Source: Pseudodesulfovibrio cashew
GTDB taxonomy: Bacteria > Desulfobacterota > Desulfovibrionia > Desulfovibrionales > Desulfovibrionaceae
Direction: 5' to 3'
Assembly (NCBI RefSeq): GCF_009762795.1
Contig: NZ_CP046400.1
Coordinates: 1,837,501-1,901,500, forward strand
DNA: 64,000 nt
In this document: positions 46,874 to 55,574 of the stretch, piece after piece
How the letters are laid out: each line of letters begins with the position of its first letter
Numbering within the stretch: the first letter of the stretch is position 1
The notes under the pieces: model-generated
What the model was told of the DNA's origin: nothing
The model's database searches: none
What the model saw: the letters and a program-made list of their open reading frames with translations, nothing else
Program-made: the position numbers and the translations under genes

Positions 46874-47344
46874 ATGGCAATAGACAAGTTGAATCCGAGG
46901 GAGTCGCTGGGGTTTCTGGCCTGGAAAGTGGCCAGGTTGATTGCCGGCGACCTGACCGCCCGGTTCACCGAAGCGGGAGTTTCCGTTTCGGTTGAGCAGT
47001 GGCGTGCGCTCATTCCCGTGTACAAGGTGGACGGCCTGACCCAAGGCCGCCTGTGTGAAATCCTTTCCCAGGAAAAGACCGGCGTCAGCCGTCTGGTTGC
47101 GGCGCTGGAGAAGCGCGGGCTGCTCGTGCGGGTGGCCGATGAACACGACCGGCGGGTCAAACATCTTTTCATCACCGACGAGGGACGCAGGCTCATTGAG
47201 GCCACGGCGGACCTGGCCATCGAGAACCGCCTGGAAGTGGAAAAGGATATCGACCCGGAGGATCTGGCCGTGTGCAAGCGCGTCCTCTGGGATATCATCA
47301 AGCCGACACTGGAAATCGAAAACTGCTGTAGTGAAAAAGTCTAA
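46874..47344 (+). CDS. MarR-family regulator of the RND efflux operon
   Basis: Winged-helix repressor of about 156 residues. It opens with a dimerisation helix (NPRESLGFLAWKVARLIAGDL), continues with the helix-turn-helix TQGRLCEILSQEKTGVSRLVAALEKRG and the beta-wing LLVRVADEHDRRVKHLFITDEG, and ends with a coiled C-terminus. I prefer the ATG at 46874, because the upstream reading begins inside a likely promoter. It is 19 bp before the efflux adaptor gene and oriented the same way, so it probably controls that pump, releasing DNA when it binds a toxic ligand. Confidence 0.9.
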   Translation: MAIDKLNPRESLGFLAWKVARLIAGDLTARFTEAGVSVSVEQWRALIPVYKVDGLTQGRLCEILSQEKTGVSRLVAALEKRGLLVRVADEHDRRVKHLFITDEGRRLIEATADLAIENRLEVEKDIDPEDLAVCKRVLWDIIKPTLEIENCCSEKV

Positions 47345-47363
47345 CCGGAAAACGGGTACATCC

Positions 47364-48428
47364 ATGAAAGCATGTTTGCGTGTCACATTGTTGCTGCTGG
47401 CGGTCCTGGCGTTCGCCGCGTCCGCATCGGCCCAGGGCGGGGACCGGCCGCCGTCTCCCGTGGTGGTCGCCAAGGTCACATCCGGCGACATGGCGCCCCA
47501 GTCCGAGTTTATCGGCACAGTCTATTTCACGGAAATTTCCAACGTGGCATCGGAGGTCACGGGCAAGGTCACCGAAATTCTGGTCAAGGACGGCCAGCGG
47601 GTGAAGCAGGGCGACGTCATGGTCGTGCTATCCTCCTCCATGCTGGACAAGTCCATTCGCAATGCGCGGGCCCTTGCCCAACAGGCCAAGGCGGCGTTCG
47701 AGTCCGCCAAGCTGGAGCACCAGCGCGTGGCCGCCCTGTTCAAGACGCGGTCCGTGGCCGAGGGCGAGTTCGACTCCAAGCGCCTCACCGCCGACGGCCT
47801 CCAGTATCAGTACGAGGCCAAGCAGGCCACCGTGGACCGGTTGCTGGAGGAAGCGGCCAAGAAGAAGATCCGCGCTCCCTACGACGGTGTGGTCATCGAC
47901 GTCAAAGCCAACCGCGGCGAGTGGATGTCCATCGGTTCCGTGGTGGCAGTCACCGCCCGCGATGACGAGTTCGAGGTGGTGGTCAACGCGCCCAAGGAGG
48001 CGTTCGGCGTGGTCAAGCCCGGCCTGAAGGTGGGGCTGAAAGTGGCCGGTTCCGAGCTGCCCGGCGAGGTCTTTGCCGTGGTGCCCAAGGGCGACGTGGC
48101 CACCCGCACCTTCCCGGTCAAGATCCGGGTGGAAAACAATGGCTCGCTTGCCCAGGGCATGGAAGCCCGCGTGGTCCTGCCCAAGGGATTGGGCGGCAAT
48201 ACCCTGATCGTGCCCCGCGACGCGGTGATCAGCGCGCGCGGCCAGCAGGTTGTCTGGGCCGTGCTCGACGGCAAGGCCGTGCCCATGCCGGTCTACGTGG
48301 TCGGCTTCCGGGGCCTCTCTGCCGGGGTCAAGTCCAAGAAGCTCCAGGAGGGCATGGACATCGTGGTCAAGGGCAACGAACGGCTGCGGCCGGGCCAGGC
48401 CGTGGCGCCCCAGCCCCTCAAGCAGTAG
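47364..48428 (+). CDS. RND efflux periplasmic adaptor protein
   Basis: 354 residues. A signal peptide (MKACLRVTLLLLAVLAFAASASAQ) directs it to the periplasm, where the membrane-fusion protein links an RND pump to an outer-membrane channel. Features are the lipoyl-type EVTGKVTEILVKDGQRVKQGDVMVVL, an alpha-hairpin from residues ~95-165 (SIRNARALAQQAKAAFESAKLEHQRVAALF), the KIRAPYDGVVIDVKANRGEWMSIGS strand, and a beta-barrel FEVVVNAPKEAFGVVKPGLKV. There is no TolC-like gene alongside, so the outer-membrane partner is encoded elsewhere. The pump gene follows 10 bp later. Confidence 0.92.
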   Translation: MKACLRVTLLLLAVLAFAASASAQGGDRPPSPVVVAKVTSGDMAPQSEFIGTVYFTEISNVASEVTGKVTEILVKDGQRVKQGDVMVVLSSSMLDKSIRNARALAQQAKAAFESAKLEHQRVAALFKTRSVAEGEFDSKRLTADGLQYQYEAKQATVDRLLEEAAKKKIRAPYDGVVIDVKANRGEWMSIGSVVAVTARDDEFEVVVNAPKEAFGVVKPGLKVGLKVAGSELPGEVFAVVPKGDVATRTFPVKIRVENNGSLAQGMEARVVLPKGLGGNTLIVPRDAVISARGQQVVWAVLDGKAVPMPVYVVGFRGLSAGVKSKKLQEGMDIVVKGNERLRPGQAVAPQPLKQ

Positions 48429-48438
48429 GCGGGAACAC

Positions 48439-51400
48439 ATGGATATCGTCAAAGCTTCCATCGACAAGCCCGTGGCCGTGCTGGTGGGCGTGATCCTGGT
48501 GGTCCTGTTCGGCGGCATCGCCCTGGCCACGCTGCCCTATCAGCTTTCCCCCAACGTGACCGAGCCGGTCATCACCGTGTCGACCACCTGGCAGGGCGCG
48601 ACCCCCTACGAGATCGAGCGGGACATCGTGGAGGAGCAGGAGAAGGTGCTTAAGGGTATCCCCGGTCTCATCGAGATGGATTCCTCCAGCTACAACTCCC
48701 TGGCCGAGCTTTCCCTGAAGTTCGAGATCGGCACGGACGTGGACTCCGCGTTGCTGCGCGTCTCCAACAAGCTGGACGAGGTTCCGGAATATCCGGACAG
48801 CGCCAAGCGTCCCGTGGTCTCGGCCACGGGTGCGTCCACCTCGCCGGTCATCTGGCTGATCCTCAAGACCCTGCCGGGCAACGAGCGGGAGGTACAGACC
48901 TACCGCACCTATTTCGAAAACGAGGTCCGTCAGTACCTGGAGCGCGTCAAGGGCGTGGCAGACCTCTTCGTGGGCGGCGGGCGCGAGGAGGAGATGCAGA
49001 TCATCCTCGACCCGGTCAAGCTGGCCGCCTACAACATGACCATCCCCGAGCTGGTCTCCATCCTCAAGGCGGAAAACGTCTCCATCTCCGCCGGTTCACT
49101 GGGCGTGGGCCGTCGCGACTACCGCATCCGCACGCCAGCCGAGTTCAAGTCCCCGGAGGACATCGAGTCCGTGGTCCTGTCCTCGTCCGGCGAGTACCGC
49201 TTCACCCTGGCCGACGTGGCCGAGGTCCGGCGCGGCTATGAAAAGGCCACCGTGGCCATGCTCCACAACAGCGAGGAGGCCATGGCCATCGGCATCAAGC
49301 CGGAGTCGGGCACCAACGTGCTGGAGATGACCGACGCGGTGGAAAAGGTGGTGGACGGCCTCAACGCGGACAAGCTCAAGGACGAGGGCGTCACCCTGGA
49401 CTGGGTGTACGACCAGCGCCCCTACATCGAGGGCGCCATCGACCTGGTCAAGCAGAACATCATCATCGGCTCCATCCTGGCCATCGTGGTCCTGTTCGTG
49501 TTCCTGCAATCCTTTTCCTCGACCATCATCGTGGCCGTGGCCATTCCCATATCCATCGTGGGCGCATTCATCATGTTCGCGGCGGCGGGGCGGTCGCTCA
49601 ACGTCGTGTCCATGGCGGGCATCTCGTTCGCGGTGGGCATGCTTGTGGATAACGCCATCGTCGTGCTGGAGAACATCGACCGGCATAGGCGCATGGGCAA
49701 GAAGGCCATGGCCGCCGCCTATGACGGGGCCAGCGAGGTCTGGGGCGCGGTGCTCGCCTCGACCCTGACCACCGTGGCCGTGTTTCTGCCCGTGGTCTTC
49801 ATGGAGCAGGAGGCCGGGCAGCTTTTCAAGGATATCGCCATCGCGGTCACCTGCGCCATCTCCCTGTCGCTCTTCGTCTCGGTGCTGGTCATTCCCATGC
49901 TCGCCAAGCAGTTCTACGGCATCGCCGAGAGGCGCGGCGGCGGAGAAGGGGACGGCGGCCCGCGCAAACCCGCCTCCCTGTCCCTGGCCAAGCGGGCCAT
50001 GCTCCCGCTGACCGCTCTGGGCGGCAGGCTTTCCGACGGCATCATGTCCCTGCTGGACAAGGCCATCTCCCGGCCCTCCAGCCGCATCGTCACCGTGGTC
50101 TCCCTGACCCTGGCCTCGGTGCTGATGGTCTGGTCCTTCTTCCCCAAGATGGAGTACCTGCCGCAGGGTAACCGCAACCTGGTCATCAACATCCTGATCC
50201 CGCCGCCGGGCCTGTCCTATGCGGAACGGCTCGACATCGGACGCTACGTCTTCGACCAGGCCGCGCCCAACATGGACACGTCCGTGGACGGCCTGCCCGG
50301 CATCAAGGACATTTTCTACGTCTCGGCCCCGACCATCAACCTGTTCGGCGCCATCTCCAACGACGAGCAACGGGCGGGCGAGCTGACCCCGTTCTTCTCG
50401 CGCATCCTCAACTCCATCCCCGGCATGTTCGGCGTCTCCATCCAGGCGTCCATCTTCGAGCAGGGGCTGGGCAAGGGCCGCGTCATCGACGTGGATATCT
50501 CCGGCGCCAGCCTGGAGCATATCGTGGCCGCCGCCGGAACCATGTTCGGTATGGCCATGCAGGAAATACCCGGCTCTCAGGTCCGCCCGGTGCCTTCCCT
50601 GGAGCTCCTCTATCCAGAGGTGCGCTTCCTGCCTGATCGCGATCGCGTCCGGGCCGCGGGCCTCTCCACAGAGGATCTGGGAACGGCCATCGACGTCATC
50701 CTGGACGGCCGCGACATCGGCGACTTCAAGGAGGAGGGCAAGAAGAAGATCGACCTGGTGCTCAAGGGCTCCAACAAGGACGTGACCACGCCCGAGGAGC
50801 TGGACTCCTCGCTCATCGCCGTGCCCCAGGGCTGGGCCGTGCCGGTCTCTTCCCTGGCGCGCATTCAACGCACCAACTCCATGAACCAGATTCGCCACCT
50901 TGAGCGGCAGCGGACCATCTCGCTTCAGGTGACGCCGCCGGCGACCATGCCGTTGCAGCAGGCCATGGAGACCATCCAGAACAAGCTGGTGCCCGCAGTG
51001 CGCGGGATGGGGCTGCTGGACGGGCTTACGGTGCGCCTCTCTGGCGCGGCGGACAAGCTGACCGTGACCCGCGAGGCGTTGCAGTGGAACTTCCTTCTGG
51101 CCCTGGTCATCACCTATCTGCTCATGTCCGCACTGTTTGGTAACTTCCTTTACCCGTTGATCATTCTCTTCACCGTGCCCCTGGCCGGGGCGGGCGGATT
51201 TCTCGGCCTCAAGCTGGAGAACTGGTTCATCGCGCCCCAGCCGCTGGATATCCTGACCATGCTCGGGTTCGTCATCCTCATCGGCGTGGTCGTGAACAAC
51301 GCCATTCTCATCGTCCACCAGTCCCTGGGCAATATTCGCGAGCACGGCATGGAGCACAAGGAGGCTGTTCTGGAGGCCACGCGGACCAGGCTGCGGCCCA

Positions 51401-51600
51401 TCTACATGTCCGCCGCCACCTCGGTCTTCGGCATGCTGCCCCTGGCCGTGGCTCCCGGCCCCGGCTCCGAGCTTTATCGTGGTCTGGGCGCGGTGGTCCT
51501 GGGCGGCCTGGCCCTGTCCACGGTGTTTACGGTCTTCGTCATCCCGGCACTGCTGATGTTTTTCATCGGCATGGAGAAGCAGGGTGGTGGCACGGAGTAG
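48439..51600 (+). CDS. RND-family multidrug efflux transporter
   Basis: Proton-driven inner-membrane pump of 1,053 residues, the usual size for the HAE1/AcrB family. Visible motifs are the first transmembrane helix and loop (VAVLVGVILVVLFGGIALA, PNVTEPVITVSTTWQGATPYEIE), the charged GISFAVGMLVDNAIVVLENIDRH with the proton-relay Asp residues, FLQSFSSTIIVAVAIPISIVG, and a C-terminal FVILIGVVVNNAILIVHQ and AVAPGPGSELYRGLGAVVLGGL. An insert at about residues 495-510 (RRGGGEGDGGPRK) breaks a loop. Substrates are not predictable. A strong terminator follows. Confidence 0.94.
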   Translation: MDIVKASIDKPVAVLVGVILVVLFGGIALATLPYQLSPNVTEPVITVSTTWQGATPYEIERDIVEEQEKVLKGIPGLIEMDSSSYNSLAELSLKFEIGTDVDSALLRVSNKLDEVPEYPDSAKRPVVSATGASTSPVIWLILKTLPGNEREVQTYRTYFENEVRQYLERVKGVADLFVGGGREEEMQIILDPVKLAAYNMTIPELVSILKAENVSISAGSLGVGRRDYRIRTPAEFKSPEDIESVVLSSSGEYRFTLADVAEVRRGYEKATVAMLHNSEEAMAIGIKPESGTNVLEMTDAVEKVVDGLNADKLKDEGVTLDWVYDQRPYIEGAIDLVKQNIIIGSILAIVVLFVFLQSFSSTIIVAVAIPISIVGAFIMFAAAGRSLNVVSMAGISFAVGMLVDNAIVVLENIDRHRRMGKKAMAAAYDGASEVWGAVLASTLTTVAVFLPVVFMEQEAGQLFKDIAIAVTCAISLSLFVSVLVIPMLAKQFYGIAERRGGGEGDGGPRKPASLSLAKRAMLPLTALGGRLSDGIMSLLDKAISRPSSRIVTVVSLTLASVLMVWSFFPKMEYLPQGNRNLVINILIPPPGLSYAERLDIGRYVFDQAAPNMDTSVDGLPGIKDIFYVSAPTINLFGAISNDEQRAGELTPFFSRILNSIPGMFGVSIQASIFEQGLGKGRVIDVDISGASLEHIVAAAGTMFGMAMQEIPGSQVRPVPSLELLYPEVRFLPDRDRVRAAGLSTEDLGTAIDVILDGRDIGDFKEEGKKKIDLVLKGSNKDVTTPEELDSSLIAVPQGWAVPVSSLARIQRTNSMNQIRHLERQRTISLQVTPPATMPLQQAMETIQNKLVPAVRGMGLLDGLTVRLSGAADKLTVTREALQWNFLLALVITYLLMSALFGNFLYPLIILFTVPLAGAGGFLGLKLENWFIAPQPLDILTMLGFVILIGVVVNNAILIVHQSLGNIREHGMEHKEAVLEATRTRLRPIYMSAATSVFGMLPLAVAPGPGSELYRGLGAVVLGGLALSTVFTVFVIPALLMFFIGMEKQGGGTE

Positions 51601-51632
51601 CAATTCGTCAGGATACGACGCGACGCATAATG

Positions 51633-51672
51633 AAACGGCGCACGCCATAATGGCGTGCGCCGTTTCTTGTTT
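51633..51672. terminator. Bidirectional terminator between the RND pump and comFB
   Basis: AAACGGCGCACGCC (51633-51646) and GGCGTGCGCCGTTT (51652-51665) make a perfect 14-bp stem with an ATAAT loop, followed by CTTGTTTTTT on the plus strand. On the minus strand the reverse reading ends in less T, but it sits 14 bp past the comFB stop and probably serves it too. Confidence 0.93.
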
Positions 51673-51685
51673 TTTCGGTCGGGTG

Positions 51686-51979
51686 CTATTCTGCGCGGGT
51701 GGGATGATCCAGGACCCGCTCCACGGCGTCCCGGATTTTGGACTTGAGTTCGTAATCCGAGAGTCGGTTGGACAGGACGATCGATCCCTGCTGCACGTAA
51801 TGGGCGGGGATGAGGTTGAGGCTCAGGGCGTAGATGTCCTGAATGTCGAGGGGCTCGAAGATGTAGTCCTCGTAGTATTCATCAAGTATTTCCGGAATCA
51901 GCTTGGCCACCTTGCGCTCGTTGCGGTTGGCGATCTTGCTGACGTCCACACCCTTGATCTCCAGCTTGGGCTTCGACAT
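51686..51979 (-). CDS. ComFB-family protein
   Basis: 97-residue soluble protein that matches the late-competence ComFB family by the pattern NRNERKVAKLIPEILDEYYEDYIFEPLDIQDIYALSLNLIPAHYVQQGSI and a terminal KIRDAVERVLDHP. In cyanobacteria ComFB proteins bind cyclic di-AMP or c-di-GMP, consistent with the HD-GYP genes elsewhere in this window. The ATG at 51979 has GGAGGG upstream; longer ORFs extend through the promoter region. It is convergent with the RND pump. Confidence 0.85.
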   Translation of the reverse strand: MSKPKLEIKGVDVSKIANRNERKVAKLIPEILDEYYEDYIFEPLDIQDIYALSLNLIPAHYVQQGSIVLSNRLSDYELKSKIRDAVERVLDHPTRAE

Positions 51980-52158
51980 GTCCGTTTCCCTCCGGCGGGT
52001 TTTCTGCGTGGGGTCGATGTGGAAAGGATAACCCGTTTTGGGTCTGAAACGCAATGCAATCCGGTGGATAACGGGGATGTCCCGTAATTCCGTTTTTTGT
52101 GACGGTTTCGGGAAATGCGGTGGTCCGGGTTGACAGCCCTGTATTGCGGGCATACTCC

Positions 52159-52199
52159 TATAATATGAGAATGAAATCTATTATCGATAACAAGGGGGG
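52159..52199 (+). promoter_or_regulatory. msrAB leader: -10 box, palindrome and ribosome site
   Basis: A consensus TATAAT (52159-52164) has only a TTGACA 23 bp away (52130-52135), too far for a normal promoter, so a regulator may assist. A perfect palindrome TTATCGATAA (52181-52190) follows and then AAGGGGGG before the ATG at 52205. Confidence 0.35.
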
Positions 52200-52204
52200 C
52201 GACC

Positions 52205-53317
52205 ATGACCATGAAGCGAGTAATCTGGGCCATTCTGGCCCTTGTCGTGTTCGTGGCGGGGCTCGCCGTTACCGGACACGCGCAACAGGAGGGTGTCATG
52301 ACTGAAGATGCCAAGCTGGAAGTGGCCACCCTGGCGGGCGGATGCTTCTGGTGCGTTGAATCGGACATGGAAAAGCTCCCCGGCGTGGTCCGGGCCATAT
52401 CCGGTTATGCCGGCGGCAAGGCCGAGACCGCCACTTACGAACAGGTTTCCGGCGGCAATACCAAGCACCGGGAGGCCGTGCAGGTCTTCTTCGACCCCGC
52501 CGTAGTCAGCTACGCCGAGGTGCTGGACCACTTCTGGAAGCACTTCGATCCCACTGACGAGGGCGGTTCCTTCGGAGACCGGGGGGCTCAGTATACGTCG
52601 GCCATCTTCTACCACAATGAAAAGCAACGCGAGATAGCCGAGGCTTCGGCCAAGGCCCTGGATGAGTCCGGCCGCCTGGGCAAGCCGGTGGTCACGTCCA
52701 TTCTGGAGTTCACCAGCTTTTACCCGGCGGAGGAGTATCATCAGGACTACTACAAGAAGAATCCGGCGCGCTACAAGACCTACCGCTACTTCTCGGGCCG
52801 CGACCGGTACGTGAAGGACACCTGGGGCGACGAGGCCAAGCCCAAGGCGCGCAAGGCCACGCCCGAGCCTGACGCCAAGCGCTTCGTCAAGCCCGACGAG
52901 GCCGCGCTCAAGGCCAGTCTTACGCCCATGCAGTTCGACGTGACCCAGAACGAGGCCACTGAACCGCCGTTCAAGAACGAGTTCTGGGACAACAAGCGTG
53001 AGGGCATCTATGTGGATGTGGTCTCCGGCGAGCCGCTCTTCTCCTCCACGGACAAGTTCAAGTCCGGCACGGGCTGGCCGAGTTTCACCCGGCCCCTGGT
53101 GTCCGGCAACATCGTGGAGAAGAAGGACCGCAAGCTCTTCTTCGTCCGCACCGAGGTCCGCAGCAAGGCGGCGGATTCCCATCTGGGCCACGTCTTTGAC
53201 GACGGCCCCGAGCCCACGGGCCTGCGCTATTGCATCAATTCGGCCGCCCTGAGGTTCGTGCCCAGAGAGGACCTGGCAAAGGAAGGCTACGGCGAGTTCA
53301 TCAAGTTGTTTGAGTAA
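52205..53317 (+). CDS. msrAB: Exported methionine sulfoxide reductase A/B fusion
   Basis: 370 residues. A signal segment ([20 protein letters not shown]) indicates export or membrane attachment. The MsrA domain has the catalytic GGCFWC (Cys47), [21 protein letters not shown] and [16 protein letters not shown]-like residues; the MsrB domain from about 230 has [39 protein letters not shown] and the catalytic [12 protein letters not shown] (Cys343). The zinc-binding CxxC pairs of many MsrB proteins are absent, which is common in fusions. The enzyme repairs oxidised methionines in the envelope, useful for an anaerobe exposed to air. Both ATG 52205 and 52211 could start it. Confidence 0.93.
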   Translation: MTMKRVIWAILALVVFVAGLAVTGHAQQEGVMTEDAKLEVATLAGGCFWCVESDMEKLPGVVRAISGYAGGKAETATYEQVSGGNTKHREAVQVFFDPAVVSYAEVLDHFWKHFDPTDEGGSFGDRGAQYTSAIFYHNEKQREIAEASAKALDESGRLGKPVVTSILEFTSFYPAEEYHQDYYKKNPARYKTYRYFSGRDRYVKDTWGDEAKPKARKATPEPDAKRFVKPDEAALKASLTPMQFDVTQNEATEPPFKNEFWDNKREGIYVDVVSGEPLFSSTDKFKSGTGWPSFTRPLVSGNIVEKKDRKLFFVRTEVRSKAADSHLGHVFDDGPEPTGLRYCINSAALRFVPREDLAKEGYGEFIKLFE

Positions 53318-53340
53318 CCCTTGAAAGTAACGCATTGCCG

Positions 53341-53372
53341 GGGGAATCCGTCCGCAGGGCGGGTTCCCCTTT
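53341..53372 (+). terminator. Terminator of msrAB
   Basis: GGGGAATCCG pairs with CGGGTTCCCC (one mismatch) over TCCGCAGGG, followed by TTTC. Confidence 0.72.
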
Positions 53373-53445
53373 CATTTGCGGAACCAAGCCGGAATTCTAA
53401 GCCCCTTGGCAATTAGGCGGGAGTAGGCTAATTGCCGACTGAACC

Positions 53446-54741
53446 ATGCGTGCATTCCTGCTGACTTTTCTTTTCACGGCGTTGCTGCCGCTCGTCGCCC
53501 TGGCCGGGGCGGACGATTACCGCTATCCCTTTGGCAATCCCCTTCAGGCAACCGTGTACGGCACGCCCCCGGACCTCATATATGACACAAAGGGCGAAGT
53601 GCCGCTCAAGATCCGCTCCATTCAGATCAAGGGGCGGACCATCCCGGACATCTTTTCGCATGACAGCGAGATGTTCTACTCAACCGCGCTGCACGACGGC
53701 CCGGCTCCGCTGGTCTTCGTCATCGCCGGGACAGGGGCCGAGCACAAGTCCGCCAAGATGGTTTTCCTGACCCGCGCCCTGTACCTGGCCGGGTTTCATG
53801 TTGTGGCGCTCTCCTCGCCCACGCACATGAACTTTCTGGTCAGCGTGTCGGAGCACGGCGCGGCAGGATACGTGCCCTTTGACGTGGACGACCTCTACCG
53901 GGTCATGTGCTGGATAAAAGATGACCTGGCCGGGGAGGTCGAGGTCACGGACTACCGTGTCACCGGCTACAGCCTCGGGGCGCTGCACGCCGCTTTTCTC
54001 GCCCGCAAGGACAGCGAACTCGGTGACTTCCATTTCAGCAAGGCATTGCTGATCAACCCGCCCGTGAGCCTCTATCACTCGGTACGGCGGCTGGATTCCT
54101 GGCTTGATCCGGAGACTCTCGGCGGCAAGCAGCCCAGAGAAGAAATCCAGCGGATCATCAATATCTTTTCCAACTACTACAAGTCGCAGGAAATCACCGA
54201 CCTGGATGACGACTTCCTCTACAACATGGTCACCCGGACGGATCTCGACGGCACGGACCTGCGGGTGCTCATCGGCACGGACTTCCGGGCCTCGTCGTCG
54301 TCCATGATCTTCGCCTCCGACGTCTGTCTCCGGGCCGAGTACCTGGTGCCGCCGGGGGCCTACCCGCTCAAGACGGGCACGCCGCTCATGCGTTTTGCCG
54401 AGGCCGCCTTCGACATCAGCTTCGAAGACTACATGGACGAGTACCTGCTGCCCTATGTCAGGCACCTGGAGCCGGACGTGGACCGCTATGAATTCATTCA
54501 GCGGTGCAGCCTCTACGCCATCCGCAGCTATCTGGCCGAGACCGACAAGATCGAGCTCCTGGGCAACCGTGACGACGTTATCCTCAACGAGAACGACATC
54601 CGCTTCATCGAGTCAGTCTTTGGCGGGCGGGCGAGCCTCTATCCCACGGGCGGCCACTGCGGGAACATGATGTACCCCCATTTCGTCAAGCGGATGCTCG
54701 CCATGCTCGACGCTCCGGCCGGGCAGGAGGGGACGCCATGA
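53446..54741 (+). CDS. Exported alpha/beta-hydrolase-like protein coupled to mlaA
   Basis: 431 residues with a signal peptide (MRAFLLTFLFTALLPLVALA). The fold is an alpha/beta hydrolase: LVFVIAGTGAEHKSAKMVFLTRALYLAGFHVVALSSPTH, the nucleophile elbow GYSLGALHAAFLA with Ser, and a late TGGHCGNMMYP with the catalytic His; the Asp is likely in one of the strands between. It is unlike standard lipases in length, having a ~170-residue insertion rich in acidic helices. Its stop overlaps mlaA by four bases, so the enzyme probably acts with outer-membrane phospholipid transport, perhaps as a lipase or esterase. Confidence 0.75.
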   Translation: MRAFLLTFLFTALLPLVALAGADDYRYPFGNPLQATVYGTPPDLIYDTKGEVPLKIRSIQIKGRTIPDIFSHDSEMFYSTALHDGPAPLVFVIAGTGAEHKSAKMVFLTRALYLAGFHVVALSSPTHMNFLVSVSEHGAAGYVPFDVDDLYRVMCWIKDDLAGEVEVTDYRVTGYSLGALHAAFLARKDSELGDFHFSKALLINPPVSLYHSVRRLDSWLDPETLGGKQPREEIQRIINIFSNYYKSQEITDLDDDFLYNMVTRTDLDGTDLRVLIGTDFRASSSSMIFASDVCLRAEYLVPPGAYPLKTGTPLMRFAEAAFDISFEDYMDEYLLPYVRHLEPDVDRYEFIQRCSLYAIRSYLAETDKIELLGNRDDVILNENDIRFIESVFGGRASLYPTGGHCGNMMYPHFVKRMLAMLDAPAGQEGTP

Positions 54742-55547
54742 CCCGGTTCGTCTCTCTTCTTCGTCTGGTTCTGATCTGTGCGCTGCTCCCGACCCTGTGG
54801 GCGTGTGGTGCGGCGCGCACCGACCATGTCATGCCGGAGCCGGTCCCCTCCCTGACGGAAACGGGCTTCAAGGCTCCGGTGAAACGCTACGGCACCGAGG
54901 GCGACGATTCGCTTGATTTCCTCAAGGTCTACGACCCGTGGGAGCCGTTGAACCGGAACATCTACGTGTTCAACGCCCTGTTCGACAACTACCTGATGCT
55001 CCCGGCTACGCGCACCTACGAGTTCATCCTGCCGCAACCCGTGCGTACCGGGGTCAAAAACGTCATCAGCAACGCCAACGAGGTGCCGACCCTGATCAAC
55101 TGTCTGTTGCAGGGCAAGCTGACCAAGAGCGCCATCACCACCTCCCGCCTGCTTATCAACACCACCTTCGGCCTGCTGGGCGTGTTCGATCCGGCCTCGG
55201 GCGCGGAGAACCTCCAGCGGCAGGATGAGGACGTGGGCCAGACACTCGGCGTCTGGGGCATGGGCGCGGGGCCGTACTTCGTCATGCCGTTCATGGGCCC
55301 GTCCAATGTGCGGGACACGCTCGGCTTCGGCGGGGACACCCTGCTGGTGTATCTTCAGATGATGTATGTCTACGACAAGCTGGGGGTGAGCGATTTCCGA
55401 TCGGTGGCCTACACCGAGCTGGTGGTCCGTCTGCTGAACAAGCGGTCCAACATTAAGTTCACCTACTACGAGACCGGGTCTCCCTTCGAATACGAACTGG
55501 TGCGGTTTATCTACACGAAGAAGCGCGAACTGGACATCGAACGGTAA
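54738..55547 (+). CDS. mlaA: MlaA/VacJ outer-membrane lipoprotein
   Basis: 269 residues. A lipoprotein signal (LLRLVLICALLPTLWACG, lipobox LWAC) gives an outer-membrane anchor. The core VYDPWEPLNRNIYVFNALFDNYLMLPATRTYEFILPQPVRTGVKNVISNANEV and VGQTLGVWGMGAGPYFVMPFMGPSNVRDTLGFGGD is the VacJ domain of MlaA, which removes misplaced phospholipids from the outer leaflet. No mlaBCDEF genes are adjacent here; the partner is the exported hydrolase immediately upstream. Confidence 0.93.
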   Translation: MTRFVSLLRLVLICALLPTLWACGAARTDHVMPEPVPSLTETGFKAPVKRYGTEGDDSLDFLKVYDPWEPLNRNIYVFNALFDNYLMLPATRTYEFILPQPVRTGVKNVISNANEVPTLINCLLQGKLTKSAITTSRLLINTTFGLLGVFDPASGAENLQRQDEDVGQTLGVWGMGAGPYFVMPFMGPSNVRDTLGFGGDTLLVYLQMMYVYDKLGVSDFRSVAYTELVVRLLNKRSNIKFTYYETGSPFEYELVRFIYTKKRELDIER

Positions 55548-55574
55548 GCGTCCGGCAAGTGGCGGTGGGGCGGC

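Noticed and set aside
49096-51648. An 850-codon minus-strand ORF opposite the RND pump
   Set aside because: Antisense shadow with repetitive His/Gly/Asp composition; the pump reading frame has all family motifs.
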